64,000 bases of DNA from Opitutales bacterium (GCA_024697185.1 JAILGB010000011.1:118103-182102), one strand, 5' to 3'. Shown: positions 44,677-54,454, counted from the first letter of the stretch. Notes: generated by a model not told the origin, from the sequence alone. Numbers and translations are program-made.

Positions 44677-46086
44677 TCAAAGATTTCGTCGCACGCGTGT
44701 AGAGGGGATTCCCAACGCTTCACGATATTTGACAACAGTCCTGCGAGCGATTTTAACGCCCTGTTCTTCGAGCAGCCTGACCAAAGTTTCATCCGAATAC
44801 GGATTTCCCCGGGCTTCCCCCTCTATCAGTTTTTTTAGCATATTTTTTACGGCGACCTGGGAAAGATTGCTGCCGGCATTGCCGGCGGCGGACTGTCCTG
44901 ACTCGTTGGAAAAAAATGAGCGGAGCTCCCAAATCCCGAAGGGGGTTTTTGCATACTTGTGCGCCACCGCGCGCGTAACTGTCGTCGGATGAACAGAAAG
45001 CCGCTTTGCCAAATCTGCCATGATGACAGGTCTCAGCGCCGTCGGGCCTTTTTCAAAAAAATCCCTTTGCAGCTCCACGATCAGTCTCCCGATCGCCTCC
45101 AAAGTGTTTCCCCGCTCCTCCAATGCAGCGATCACCTGCTGGGCTTCACGCCATTTTTGTTCAAAATAAACTTTATCCTTTCCTGTAATCTTTCCCTGCG
45201 CGAGCAAACTTTTATATTCTCTTGCGATTTGCAGTCTGGGCATCTGTTCCCGCGCCAGCCGAACAGACCATTGTCCCGTCCGCTCGTCCTTATAAAAAAT
45301 CAAATCGGGCTCGACAAAAATCGTCGGATCGTTTTCCTCGATTGCAGCCCGCGGGAACGCCGCAATCGTTGCAATCGCCTCATCGAGCCGTTCCCGCGAC
45401 AGCCCCAATTTTTCAGCCAACGGAGTGACTTTCCCTGCCAACAAGTCGTCAAATCCCTCGCGCACCAACCTTTGTTCAGGAGCATCCGCCGCATATCCGG
45501 CGCTGTTCAGGTGAAAAAGGTAAAAATCCCGCAAATTTTCACTCCCGACTCCCGGCGGCTCAAAAGAACGGAAAATTTCGAGCGCTTTCGCAAACTTTTT
45601 TTGGGGGACATTCAGTGATTCGCACAATTTTTCCGCCGGCATATCCAAAAAGCCCCGCCGGTCCAAATGAAAATAAATTTCCTTCAACAGCGCTCGCGTC
45701 TCCTCGTCAACCGCCGCCAATTCAATCTGCCGCTCGAGAGATTCATAAACAGATTCTTTTGCCGGGATCGAATTAAAAAAATAATCTCGCCGCCGTTGCG
45801 CCTCTTGGGCGGAAACTTTGTTCCCGGCGCCGTCGGAATCCATGCGCCAGCTATCCTCCTCGCGCGCGACTTCCGCCTCGCGCATCTCCCGGCTCTCTGG
45901 AGGAAGCATTTCCAACAATGGATTTTTCTCAACCTCGGCTTCGAGTTCCCGTTCCAAATCGCTCGTCGGGATCTGCAAGATATGCAAAGACTGCAACTGC
46001 GCCTGCGTCAGCTGCTGCTGGAGCTCCGCACCGACGGCGACATTCGCGCCCAATGTCGCCGACTGTTGAATTTCCGGTCCTGCCAT
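44677..46086 (-). CDS. rpoN: RNA polymerase sigma-54 factor
   Basis: RpoN directs polymerase to -24/-12 promoters and needs an enhancer-binding ATPase. The 469-residue protein has the Gln/Leu-rich N-terminal activator region (ELQQQLTQAQLQSLHILQI, then ELEAEVEKNPLLEM), the core-binding middle, a helix-turn-helix (AKRLSVHPTTVTRAV) and the RpoN box IARRTVVKYREALGIPSTR at the end. A matching promoter stands before clpB at 7187-7202. No enhancer-binding activator is in this window. Confidence 0.96.
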   Translation of the reverse strand: MAGPEIQQSATLGANVAVGAELQQQLTQAQLQSLHILQIPTSDLERELEAEVEKNPLLEMLPPESREMREAEVAREEDSWRMDSDGAGNKVSAQEAQRRRDYFFNSIPAKESVYESLERQIELAAVDEETRALLKEIYFHLDRRGFLDMPAEKLCESLNVPQKKFAKALEIFRSFEPPGVGSENLRDFYLFHLNSAGYAADAPEQRLVREGFDDLLAGKVTPLAEKLGLSRERLDEAIATIAAFPRAAIEENDPTIFVEPDLIFYKDERTGQWSVRLAREQMPRLQIAREYKSLLAQGKITGKDKVYFEQKWREAQQVIAALEERGNTLEAIGRLIVELQRDFFEKGPTALRPVIMADLAKRLSVHPTTVTRAVAHKYAKTPFGIWELRSFFSNESGQSAAGNAGSNLSQVAVKNMLKKLIEGEARGNPYSDETLVRLLEEQGVKIARRTVVKYREALGIPSTRVRRNL

Positions 46087-46129
46087 GTTCTCCTGTTATT
46101 ATACGAAAAAGCCGGCGTTCCCGCAAAAC

Positions 46130-47104
46130 TCACGGCTGCATTTCTGCGGCGTTCCCGGAAGGCGCCGGCGGCTTGTAGCGTTTGAGTTGTATCGAGTTCC
46201 AGACATTGTGGCAAATCACATAAAAAGTCGGTCCGAGCGCAATTATCGGATTAAAAAACGCCAACGCGACCCACAACATCAGCATCGTGTTTTTTTGCCC
46301 GAGCGACTGTGAGCATTCCCGCCGGAATTTTTTCTCGCCTATAAAATACCCCGCCGTAAAATTGACGACGCATGTTGTCGCCGCCAGGGCGAAAATTCCC
46401 GACAGCGTCCAAACGCTGATATTCTCCTGGTTTGCAATATAGGCGAAACTCTGCGCACAACAACAAAAAAGCATCACCATCCAAAGATAAAAGGACAAAA
46501 ATTTACAACGCCGCACCGCGCGCGTTCCCGCCGCCCACATTTTGCGCAAAAGCATCGCAGCCAAAAACGGCGTTCCCACAACGATGATCGCACCCTTTGC
46601 CAGCGGGAGCGTTTCGATCTGATACTCTCCGCCGATCACAATATGCACCAGCGGCGCCAATGTAAAAGCGACAAAAAGATTGGAGAACGCCACGCTCACA
46701 GTCGCATAATCGGCGCGACGCCCCAAGAGCGCCGTGATCACCGGAGCCGCGTTCGCCGTCGGAGTCATTGCCATCAAAAACGCCATAATCGCAAAATCCG
46801 TATTGCCCGTCAGCCACAACGTCCCCCAAAACATCAAGACCGCCATCAGCACCATAAATATCAAAATCCCCAAATGGCTTTTCGCGAGCGTCTCCCGGGA
46901 AAACCGAACGTCGATAAACGCAAAAAAAAGCATTGTCACCACAAAATACGGCACCAGCGTTCCCGCGTTAAAAACGCCCTCGACCTGATCCACGGAAAAA
47001 AAATCGCGCGTGCCCGGGAACAGTACCGGAAAAACGCAGCCCGCAACAATAGCACCGACCAAACAGAGCATCCGTCGCGTTCCTGGATTTATTTTCATTT
47101 TCAT
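46130..47104 (-). CDS. Bile acid:sodium symporter (BASS) family transporter
   Basis: A 324-residue membrane protein with about nine membrane segments. The crossover motifs FLMAMTPTANAAPVITALLGR and ECSQSLGQKNTMLMLWVALA are typical of BASS/ACR3-like carriers. Substrates in bacteria include bile acids, pantoate and other organic anions; the substrate here is unknown. It lies 43 bases upstream of rpoN on the same strand. Confidence 0.8.
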   Translation of the reverse strand: MKMKINPGTRRMLCLVGAIVAGCVFPVLFPGTRDFFSVDQVEGVFNAGTLVPYFVVTMLFFAFIDVRFSRETLAKSHLGILIFMVLMAVLMFWGTLWLTGNTDFAIMAFLMAMTPTANAAPVITALLGRRADYATVSVAFSNLFVAFTLAPLVHIVIGGEYQIETLPLAKGAIIVVGTPFLAAMLLRKMWAAGTRAVRRCKFLSFYLWMVMLFCCCAQSFAYIANQENISVWTLSGIFALAATTCVVNFTAGYFIGEKKFRRECSQSLGQKNTMLMLWVALAFFNPIIALGPTFYVICHNVWNSIQLKRYKPPAPSGNAAEMQP

Positions 47105-47195
47105 TTTCCTACCATTTTAGTCGGCGTTCCCGCAAAACACAAACGGGAACGCAAAACATTGCGTTCCCGTCCGCTTAAAAACGCGTTCCCGCGAA
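47105..47195. repeat. Motif cluster between thioredoxin lipoprotein and BASS genes
   Basis: Four copies or near-copies alternate in orientation within 90 bases; GCGTTCCCG (47122-47130) can pair with CGGGAACGC (47142-47150). It could end the thioredoxin gene transcript, but no strong T run is seen. Confidence 0.6.
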
Positions 47196-48203
47196 TTATT
47201 CCTCGACAAATTTATAGACTTTTTCGATCTCGCGCTGCATCATTGTCGTATATTCCTGGATAAACTCGTCATCCGGATTTTTGGCGTGAGCAGCTTCAAG
47301 TCTGCCGATAAAGTCCTTGACCGGCTCGATGTTCGCCGAAATCGTATCCTTATAAATCTTGCGAATGGCGGTCTCATCGCGACGCACGCCAAAGGAATTG
47401 ATGCTTTCGAGAGCTTTTTCCTCGATCATGTCGTCCCATTTTCTGAAATCTTTTTCAATCGGCAAAACATCCCGGAAGAACGGATATTTGTCAATCGCCG
47501 TTCCCGTCGTGTCCGCCTGCAAAACTTCAACGACAGCCAAACGGTTTTCCGAATGACGCTGCGACGAGCACTTGCTCAAAATCGCATCCAGGCGCGCCAC
47601 GCGATCGGGAGCGTCCGCGGGGACCTCGGAAAGCTGCTTGCGCACCAAATAGCGGTCGGAACCCTTACCCTGCGAAGCGGTGATGGCGAGATTTTCCAAA
47701 TATTGTTCCGGCGTGCACTTGTCATAGCCCATTTGCCCGAAAACAATACCGGCGCTGTCCATCAGCAAAATCGTCGGAAAGCCGTGAATATTATATTTCG
47801 TCGCCAGGGCTTCGTTGCGTTCCGCCTGCTCCTTCGTAATTTTTTCCTTCGCCTTCGGGAAATCGATAACAACGGGAACGAATTTCTCCGAAACTTTTTC
47901 CAAAAATCCGGGTTTTTCCAAAATATTTTTGTCCAACTCCACACAATAGCCGCACCAGTCGCTTCCGGTAAAGAAGACGAACAGGTCTTTGCCCTCCTCT
48001 GCCGCGCGGGAACGCGCCGTATTGAAATCGGTCAGCCAAAGCGTCGAATGCATCGTTTCCGCCGGAGCCGGAGTCTCAACTGCCGCGGGAACGGCGACTT
48101 CTTCCGTCGTTGCGGGAACGCCGTTTGTCTTTTCTTCACAGGCGCTCGTTAAAAATGCGGCGGCAAACAATAAAGCCGCCCCAGAGATATAATTAGTTTT
48201 CAT
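47196..48203 (-). CDS. Thioredoxin-like lipoprotein
   Basis: A 335-residue exported lipoprotein: the lipobox LTSAC puts the lipidated Cys at residue 22. A Pro/Ala/Val-rich linker leads to a thioredoxin fold with WCGYC (Cys84, Cys87) and the cis-Pro in HGFPTILLMD. A helical C-terminal half of about 170 residues is not recognised. Proteins with this N-domain reduce or isomerise disulfides outside the cytoplasm. The linker contains several VPA units, each encoded by an uptake-like motif. Confidence 0.88.
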   Translation of the reverse strand: MKTNYISGAALLFAAAFLTSACEEKTNGVPATTEEVAVPAAVETPAPAETMHSTLWLTDFNTARSRAAEEGKDLFVFFTGSDWCGYCVELDKNILEKPGFLEKVSEKFVPVVIDFPKAKEKITKEQAERNEALATKYNIHGFPTILLMDSAGIVFGQMGYDKCTPEQYLENLAITASQGKGSDRYLVRKQLSEVPADAPDRVARLDAILSKCSSQRHSENRLAVVEVLQADTTGTAIDKYPFFRDVLPIEKDFRKWDDMIEEKALESINSFGVRRDETAIRKIYKDTISANIEPVKDFIGRLEAAHAKNPDDEFIQEYTTMMQREIEKVYKFVEE

Positions 48204-48339
48204 AGGTTAAAAAATAAGCGACGCGCAATGGGATTTTTATTTTTTTACAACTGCGCTTGTCGAAAATTTTAGCAAAAATGCAATTTCTCCAAAAGATAAA
48301 ACCTTTTTTTGTATCGCGCAACTTTGTTAGAATATCCCT

Positions 48340-50502
48340 ATGAAGATTTTATCCCCGATTCTTTTTTTCGCCTCCAGTCTTCTCGCCGTCGCAGCCGAAC
48401 TTTCCCTAATTCCCGTTCCCGCAAAAATCGATTATCCTGCGGGCGGCGACTTTGTCCTCGATAGCGGCGTCCGCATCTGCTCCGCTGTTCCTGACGCCGA
48501 TTTCGCTGCCGGATTCCTCTCACGACAAAGCGGCATTTCAAGCGTTCCCGCGGACGGAAAAATTATTTTCGAGCAGCTGGACACCCCCCAAAAAATCAAC
48601 GCCGATCCCGAAGGCTACACCCTCGAAGTGACAGAAAATCAAATTGTCATTCGGGCGATTGCTCCCGCCGGCTTTTTTTACGGCGCGCAAACCCTCCTGC
48701 AAATTCTCGACTGCGGGAACGACAAAATCGCTCCCGTCCGGATCGCCGACTACCCGCGTTTTCGCTGGCGCGGCGTGATGCTCGACTCCGCGCGACATTT
48801 CCAGGATCCCCAGTGGATTAAAAAATTTATCGATCTGCTCGCCTCGCAAAAAATCAATGTTTTTCACTGGCACCTGACCGATGACCAGGGCTGGCGCATC
48901 GAGATAAAAAAGTTCCCGCAACTCACCCGCGTCGGCGCCTGGCGCGACGGGATCGGCTTCGGATTTCGCCCCGACGAGACGGAACATTACAATTCTGAAG
49001 GCCGCTACGGAGGATTTTACAGCCAGGAACAGATTCGCGAGCTCGTCGCCTATGCGCGGGAACGCGGGATTACGATCGTTCCCGAAATCGAATTGCCGGG
49101 ACATGCGGTCGCCGCACTCTGCGCCCTGCCGCAGCTGGGCTGCACCGGCGGACCTTATCGGATCTGGGAAAAAGGCGGCGTCTCCGACGATGTCTATTGC
49201 GCCGGCAACGAAGCCCTCTACGACTTTTTGGAAGATGTCTTTGACGAAGTCGCAGATCTGTTCCCGTCAAAAATCATCCATATCGGCGGAGACGAATGTC
49301 CTCAAATCCGCTGGAAAACCTGCCCGCGCTGTCAGGCGAAAATGCGCGCCGAAAACCTCGCCGTCACAATGGATTTGCAAAGCTACTGCGTCAATCGCAT
49401 CGCCAAGTTTTTAAAAAACAAAGGACGGCGGATTATCGGCTGGGACGAAATCCTCGCCGACGGCATCACCAACGACGCTGTCATCATGAGCTGGCGCGGG
49501 AACAGCGGCGGGATCCGAGCCTCAAAACTCGGCCACGATGTCGTCATGTCGCCGACCAACTATTGCTATTTTGACTATTCCCAGGCGCGGACAGGCGAAC
49601 CGCGTTCCTTCGGCGGACTCGTGCCCCTCGGGCGAGCTTACGAATTCGACCCCGCGCGCGACGTTCCCGCGGAGTTCCAAAACCGCATTCTCGGCGGACA
49701 GGCAAACCTTTGGAGCGAATATATGCCCAACGAAGCCCAGGTCGAATACATGCTCGCACCGCGCGTTTGCGCCCTCGCCGAATCCGTCTGGTCGCCGGCG
49801 GACAAAAAAAACTATGAGGATTTTTCCAAGCGGATGCTCGCGCAATACAAGCGTTTTGAACGCGCCAAATGGAACTATCGCAAGCCCGAAGGCATCGTCG
49901 TCCGCCTCGGCGCGGGAACGATGATTTTTGACTGCGATCTGCCCGGCGCCACCGTCGCCTACACACTCGACGGCAGCGTTCCCGACAAAAACTCTCCGCG
50001 AGCCGCCGACCAATGCACGCTGACACTCCCAAAAGGCGATTTCAAAATCCTCAAAGCCCGCGTCTTCCTGCCGGACGGCAGCCTCGGCAAAATCTGCGAA
50101 CGCTATCTCAATTTCCCCAAAGCTCTCGTCAAAACCGACCTGCTGCCCTACGAAAATTTTATCCCCGAAAAAGCCGTGGACGGCGACCGCAACACCTTCT
50201 TTTGGGCGAACGCGCCCGTTCCCGCCGGAGCCACTTTCGCCGCATTTTTTGACAGCGCCAAAACGTTTTCAAAAATAAACTGCATCACCGGCAAAAACGA
50301 AAACGGAGGAGGCGGAGACAAAGCGGAAAACGCCGTTTTGGAAATTTCCTCCGACGGCAAAGCATGGCTCCCGCTCGCCTATTTTTCAAACGGCAACGCC
50401 CGCGCGAACATTCCGGCGGGAACGCCCGTTCTCGCCATGCGCATCCGTTTTCTCAAGGCACAGAGCAACTGGCTTGTCGTGAGAGAATTTGAAATCGAAT
50501 AA
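48340..50502 (+). CDS. Secreted beta-N-acetylhexosaminidase (GH20)
   Basis: A 720-residue enzyme with a signal peptide (residues 1-18). An N-terminal GH20b domain (about 25-125) precedes the GH20 barrel with FHWHLTDDQGWRIEIKKFP and the catalytic Asp-Glu in HIGGDECPQ near residue 317. A chitobiase C-terminal-like stretch (VAYTLDGSVPD, about 535-580) and a discoidin-like end (about 590-720) follow. It removes terminal GlcNAc/GalNAc from glycans such as mucin. A TAGAAT at 48328-48333 is only 6 bases before the ATG, suggesting a leaderless mRNA; no clear -35 was found. Confidence 0.93.
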   Translation: MKILSPILFFASSLLAVAAELSLIPVPAKIDYPAGGDFVLDSGVRICSAVPDADFAAGFLSRQSGISSVPADGKIIFEQLDTPQKINADPEGYTLEVTENQIVIRAIAPAGFFYGAQTLLQILDCGNDKIAPVRIADYPRFRWRGVMLDSARHFQDPQWIKKFIDLLASQKINVFHWHLTDDQGWRIEIKKFPQLTRVGAWRDGIGFGFRPDETEHYNSEGRYGGFYSQEQIRELVAYARERGITIVPEIELPGHAVAALCALPQLGCTGGPYRIWEKGGVSDDVYCAGNEALYDFLEDVFDEVADLFPSKIIHIGGDECPQIRWKTCPRCQAKMRAENLAVTMDLQSYCVNRIAKFLKNKGRRIIGWDEILADGITNDAVIMSWRGNSGGIRASKLGHDVVMSPTNYCYFDYSQARTGEPRSFGGLVPLGRAYEFDPARDVPAEFQNRILGGQANLWSEYMPNEAQVEYMLAPRVCALAESVWSPADKKNYEDFSKRMLAQYKRFERAKWNYRKPEGIVVRLGAGTMIFDCDLPGATVAYTLDGSVPDKNSPRAADQCTLTLPKGDFKILKARVFLPDGSLGKICERYLNFPKALVKTDLLPYENFIPEKAVDGDRNTFFWANAPVPAGATFAAFFDSAKTFSKINCITGKNENGGGGDKAENAVLEISSDGKAWLPLAYFSNGNARANIPAGTPVLAMRIRFLKAQSNWLVVREFEIE

Positions 50503-50507
50503 ACAAC

Positions 50508-50535
50508 GCGGGAACGGAATTTTTCCCGTTCCCGC
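50508..50535. repeat. Motif hairpin between GH20 and cydB
   Basis: GCGGGAACGG (50508-50517) pairs with CCGTTCCCGC (50526-50535), 8-base loop, in the convergent gap of 55 bases. It is placed like a bidirectional terminator but has no long T run; another copy lies at 50542. Confidence 0.65.
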
Positions 50536-50557
50536 AAAACGCCGTTCCCGCCGGCAT

Positions 50558-51580
50558 TCACCGAGAAATCTTTTTGGGGGCGAACGCGCGATAAACCCAA
50601 AAATGATAAAGTAAGACCAGCGGAATCCCCAGGATCGCGACGACGAGCATCACGAGCAATGTTTTATCCGACGCCGAGTCGGCGATCGTCAACGCGTTTT
50701 CCGGCGGGATCGCGGGAACAAGATTCGGGAAAATCCCCAAGCCGACCGTCGAGATCAAAAACACAATCGTCAACGCCGTTCCCGCAAACGCCAGTCTGAA
50801 TGTCTGCAAACGGATAAAGATGCCCGTCGCCACCAAAAACAACGCAGCCGCCACGGGAACGATGCCGATCACGGGGATTTCCTTAAAATTATGCAACGCC
50901 GACGGCGCCGTCACAAAAATCCACGCCGTTAACGCGATATAGAAAATCGCCGTCGCGGCAAATTCCTTTGTCAGGCGCAAAAGCAAGTCGAAGCGGATTT
51001 CCGCCTCGCCCGTCCGTATCATCAAAAACAACGCCCCGTGCAAACGCAAAAGGCAAACGGCGAGCAAGCCCGACAAAAGCGGGATCGGCTCGAGCAGATT
51101 CAAAAGCCCCAAGAAACCCGCATCGATTTCCCCCGAAGCATCCACGGGCAAACCCGCCACGAGATTGCCGACAGCCACGCCCAAGAGCAGCGCGATCATC
51201 GTGCTCGAAATGCAAAAACTCCAATCCCAAAAGCAGCGCCACGACGCCGACTCGATTTTGTCGCGCAACTCAAGCGCCAGGACTCTAAAAATCAACATTC
51301 CCAAGAGCAAAACCAAAGCGGTGTAAAGTCCGCTGAAAACGCTCGCATAAACATGCGGGAACGCCGCGAACAGTGCTCCTCCGGCAGTCAAAAGCCAAAC
51401 CTCGTTCCCGTCCCAGACGGGAGCGACCGTCTCTAAGGCGAAACGGCGGGAACGCTCGTTTTTAAAATGCGGCAAACACGAACCGACACCCAAGTCAAAA
51501 CCGTCAAGCAGGGCATACGCGATAAACAAAACCCCCAAAAGCCCAAACCAGACAAGCTGCAATATTGAAAAATCTGCCAT
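50558..51580 (-). CDS. cydB: Cytochrome bd oxidase subunit II
   Basis: CydB pairs with CydA to form the quinol:O2 oxidoreductase of the inner membrane, active at low oxygen. It has 340 residues and about eight membrane segments, beginning LQLVWFGLLGVLFIAYALLDGFDLGVG, the family signature; VAPVWDGNEVWLLTAGGALFAAFP follows. It lies 13 bases after cydA. CydX and cydCD are not seen. Confidence 0.96.
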   Translation of the reverse strand: MADFSILQLVWFGLLGVLFIAYALLDGFDLGVGSCLPHFKNERSRRFALETVAPVWDGNEVWLLTAGGALFAAFPHVYASVFSGLYTALVLLLGMLIFRVLALELRDKIESASWRCFWDWSFCISSTMIALLLGVAVGNLVAGLPVDASGEIDAGFLGLLNLLEPIPLLSGLLAVCLLRLHGALFLMIRTGEAEIRFDLLLRLTKEFAATAIFYIALTAWIFVTAPSALHNFKEIPVIGIVPVAAALFLVATGIFIRLQTFRLAFAGTALTIVFLISTVGLGIFPNLVPAIPPENALTIADSASDKTLLVMLVVAILGIPLVLLYHFWVYRAFAPKKISR

Positions 51581-51593
51581 AAGTCAAAAAAAT

Positions 51594-52916
51594 CTATCGG
51601 TGATCACGAATTTTTTTAATAAAAACAAAAAGGAAAAGCAGCGCCATCGTCGTGTAAACCAATGTGAAAAAGATCAGGGAGAAAATCAATTGCCCGCCTG
51701 AAACATTTGTCGAAAACGCGTCCTCCGTCCTCAAAAGCCCCTGCACGATCCAAGGCTGGCGTCCCACTTCTGTCGCGATCCAGCCAAACTGGTTGGCAAT
51801 TTGCGGCAGCAACGCCGCGGGAACGGCAAACGACAACCACCAACGACTCTCAAAAAGACGGCCGCGCCACCACAGCCAAAATCCCAGCGCCAGCAAAAGC
51901 GCCATCGCGCCGCCGCAATAAACCATCATGTGGAAACTCTGAAATGTCAACTGCACCGGCGGACGATTTTCCGCGGGAACGTCATTGAGCCCCAAAATCG
52001 GATTTTCGGGATCGGCACACAAGCCTCTCCCCAACATTATATTGACCGCTCCGGGGACTTCCGGGCCGTGCACCGTTCCCGCCGCTTCGTCCACGATCCC
52101 GAAGAGATGGAACGACGCCGCCTCGCCCGTTTCAAAAATCCCTTCCGTCGCGGCAAATTTTACCGGCTGGGTTTTTTCCAGCAAAACCGCACTCGAATGT
52201 CCTGATGCAAAGAGCAGCGCCATGGCGACCGCCGCAAACGCCAAACCCGCCTTCAAACCTTTTTGAGCCTCGGGAACGCAACGCTTTTTTAAAAGCTGCC
52301 ACGCGCAAACCGCGATAACCAGAAACGCACCTGTCGTCCACGCGGCCGTCGTCACATGCCAAATGCGATCGAGCGTCGAAGGATTGAAAACCATTTCCCA
52401 AAAACTTGTAATCTCCGCCCGCGGACCCCTTGCCGTCTCCACGAGATGATAACCCGCCGGCGTCTGCATCCACGAATTCGCCACCAAAATCCAAATCGCG
52501 CTCAAATGCGCGCCGATCGCCATCATGACAACCGAAAAATACCGGAATCCCGCACTCACTTTCCCGCGGCCGAAAAGCACAATGCCCAAAAAGCAGGATT
52601 CCATAAAAAACGCAAAAATCGCCTCAATCGCCAACGGCGAGCCGAAAACATCGCCGACAAACCGGGAATAACGCGCCCAATTGGTCCCGAACTCAAACTC
52701 GAGCACAATGCCCGTCGCCACGCCAAAGGCAAAAATCAGCGCGAACAATTTCGTCCAAAATTCCGCCAGCCCCTGCCAGCCCGCCTCCTTTTTCTTGTAG
52801 GCGATCCCGTGAACAACCGCCAAAAAAACTCCCAAGCCGATCGAAAGCGGCGGGAATAAAAAATGAAATCCAGCCGTCAGGGCAAACTGGATGCGCGCAA
52901 GCATTTCGGGGTCCAT
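51594..52916 (-). CDS. cydA: Cytochrome bd oxidase subunit I
   Basis: The haem-binding subunit. Family marks are RIQFALTAGFHFLFPP with the first axial His, NSWMQTPAGY, and GRQPWIVQGLLRTEDAFS. The Q-loop is short. The start at 52916 (MDPEMLARIQF, 440 residues) is chosen over upstream ATGs at 52934 and 52925 because these lie within the -10 of a strong promoter; transcription would start within about a base of this ATG, giving a leaderless mRNA. Confidence 0.94.
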   Translation of the reverse strand: MDPEMLARIQFALTAGFHFLFPPLSIGLGVFLAVVHGIAYKKKEAGWQGLAEFWTKLFALIFAFGVATGIVLEFEFGTNWARYSRFVGDVFGSPLAIEAIFAFFMESCFLGIVLFGRGKVSAGFRYFSVVMMAIGAHLSAIWILVANSWMQTPAGYHLVETARGPRAEITSFWEMVFNPSTLDRIWHVTTAAWTTGAFLVIAVCAWQLLKKRCVPEAQKGLKAGLAFAAVAMALLFASGHSSAVLLEKTQPVKFAATEGIFETGEAASFHLFGIVDEAAGTVHGPEVPGAVNIMLGRGLCADPENPILGLNDVPAENRPPVQLTFQSFHMMVYCGGAMALLLALGFWLWWRGRLFESRWWLSFAVPAALLPQIANQFGWIATEVGRQPWIVQGLLRTEDAFSTNVSGGQLIFSLIFFTLVYTTMALLFLFVFIKKIRDHR

Positions 52917-52923
52917 AGCAGTC

Positions 52924-52952
52924 ATTATAATCATTCAAAAAAAAATTAACAA
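52924..52952 (-). promoter_or_regulatory. Promoter of cydAB
   Basis: TTGTTA (52947-52952), 17 bases, then TATAAT (52924-52929) on the minus strand. Transcription should start near 52917, next to the chosen cydA ATG. Confidence 0.7.
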
Positions 52953-52961
52953 TTTTAAAAG

Positions 52962-53009
52962 CCCGTTCCCGCGAACGGCGTTCCCGCCAAAAACAACGTT
53001 CCCGCGAAG
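52962..53009. repeat. 48-bp direct repeat, copy 1 (three motif copies)
   Basis: This 48-base block is identical, in the same orientation, to 55945-55992. It holds three 9-mers in a row and is followed at 53022 by an inverted copy. The two repeats bracket the AT-rich island 53010-55944. Confidence 0.9.
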
Positions 53010-53059
53010 AAAATTTTTCTCTGCGGGAACGCTTTGGCTTTCAACTATGAGAATCAAAA

Positions 53060-53653
53060 TTAATTATTCTCTGCAACACCTTCTAAATTTTTCGTCTTTT
53101 CATAAGATTTTAAATCTTTTTCTTCTTCAATAAATGCCCAAAATTGAGGTAATAATTTTTGATATTCTTCCATTGTCGAAATCTCCCAATAATCAGGCAC
53201 ATCGTAAGAAGCATATTTTAACGGATCCGCCAAAGCGTTTTTAACCATATTATAAAATTCTAAATCATTGGTTATACTCAAACCCTCTTTTTGAACTTTA
53301 GAACTTAAAGCAGAATAGCCAGCCACTTCAAGAAGCGGACATTTTAATCTGCCCATAAATCGAGAATCATACCAATAGCAAAAAACATAATAAATAATTT
53401 GATTAATAAGTTTTTCTCTTTCTTTAGACGATTCCTCCTCAGAAATTTGTCTTCCCTTACTCCCAAAAGTAAGCGATCCCCAATTCCAACTCTTTTCTTT
53501 ATACCACCATTCCGCTTGCCAATAATAAAAAGCAAATAAACGGTACATCTGAATATCGTCACTTCAGTAATAACTATTTTTAGGTTTATTACAACAAGCC
53601 GCCGCAAAGAAGCACCCGATAAAAATGAAAGTATAAATAACGATCTTTTTCAT
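53060..53653 (-). pseudogene. Orphan lipoprotein interrupted by an in-frame TGA
   Basis: From the ATG at 53653 the frame reads a lipoprotein signal (MKKIVIYTFIFIGCFFAAAC), runs to codon 29, meets TGA, and continues in the same frame as MYRLFAFYYWQAEWWY to 53060, another 162 codons. So one base change would restore a lipoprotein of about 196 residues. The family is not recognised. AT-rich, without uptake-like motifs, it lies just after a YD/RHS fragment. Alternatively the ORF may start at 53548 and be real. Confidence 0.65.
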
Positions 53654-53678
53654 AAAACAAATTCAAATCTATTCTTTT

Positions 53679-54074
53679 TTAGGCATTGGACATTTTTAAC
53701 CATTTTTCGAGCAGTTGCAACAAATCTTGTCCGTAAACAAACCAAGTGCCATTTTTTTGAATGGTGAGTGGACGCGTCGCGGTAGCTTGCGTCGGATCCC
53801 AAAAAACAAACCACAACGCGGGCGTTCCCGCTTCGGTCGCGTTCCCGTGATTGCCAATTTCATCAAATGCGTAAGCAAAATTCTCGTTCCTGAGCGTTGC
53901 GCTCGTCAGTTCTGATTTTGAATTGTAAGCAAACGAATCATCTTGCGTTTTGCCGTTGCGCAAAGTTTGGCGCGTCGTGCAAATATTCGCTGACGCGACA
54001 GAAGTCGCACAACGTTTATATGCCATGGACACGTGCAAATCGAACTTTTTGTCAAATTTTCGCTTTTTCGTCAT
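53679..54074 (-). pseudogene. YD/RHS C-terminal fragment, copy 3
   Basis: A 131-codon frame without the RHS N-terminus. It contains AYNSKSELTSATLRNENF, then FDEIGN and DPTQATATRPLTIQKNGTW, typical of the end of YD repeats before the variable tip. The tip here is short (VYGQDLLQLLEKWLKMSNA). The first 35 codons look unrelated, so the fragment has been joined to other DNA. One exact 9-mer lies inside. Confidence 0.8.
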
Positions 54075-54104
54075 ATCATTTATTTTAACTATTTTACAAA
54101 ATTA

Positions 54105-54383
54105 TCAATTATTTTTTCTATATAAGTTTAGAAAATAAATGAAAATTTTTATTCCAACAAAAAAGATAAGATAAAAGCACATTGTAACAAATAAATAAAA
54201 AATAAATGACAAAAAATAAATAAAATCAAAATCTGGGACTTCTTGTTGTGCTTCAAAATAAACAGCGCAAACGCTCACATACACCCAACCAACAAAACTT
54301 GAAACAAAATAAGCAACAATTTTATTTTTGAAAACAAAAAACAAGAACACTGGAATAAAAAAATAGAAAAAATACAATATCAT
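54105..54383 (-). CDS. Small orphan membrane protein
   Basis: A 92-residue protein that is almost wholly hydrophobic, with three likely membrane segments (FFYFFIPVFLFFVF, YFVSSFVGWVYVSVCAVYF, FYLFVTMCFYLIFFVGI). Very AT-rich. Not recognised; such proteins occur as immunity proteins against membrane-acting toxins, which would fit the YD/RHS surroundings, but this is a guess. Confidence 0.5.
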   Translation of the reverse strand: MILYFFYFFIPVFLFFVFKNKIVAYFVSSFVGWVYVSVCAVYFEAQQEVPDFDFIYFLSFIFYLFVTMCFYLIFFVGIKIFIYFLNLYRKNN

Positions 54384-54454
54384 AAAGTTTCCAATTTAGA
54401 CAAACATAATTGCGAACAACACTACTATCTGAAAAACTTTTGAGATTCATAATA

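Noticed and set aside
53060..53653. TGA recoding (selenocysteine or Trp)
   Set aside because: TGA is used as a stop for other genes here and no SECIS-like hairpin was seen after it.
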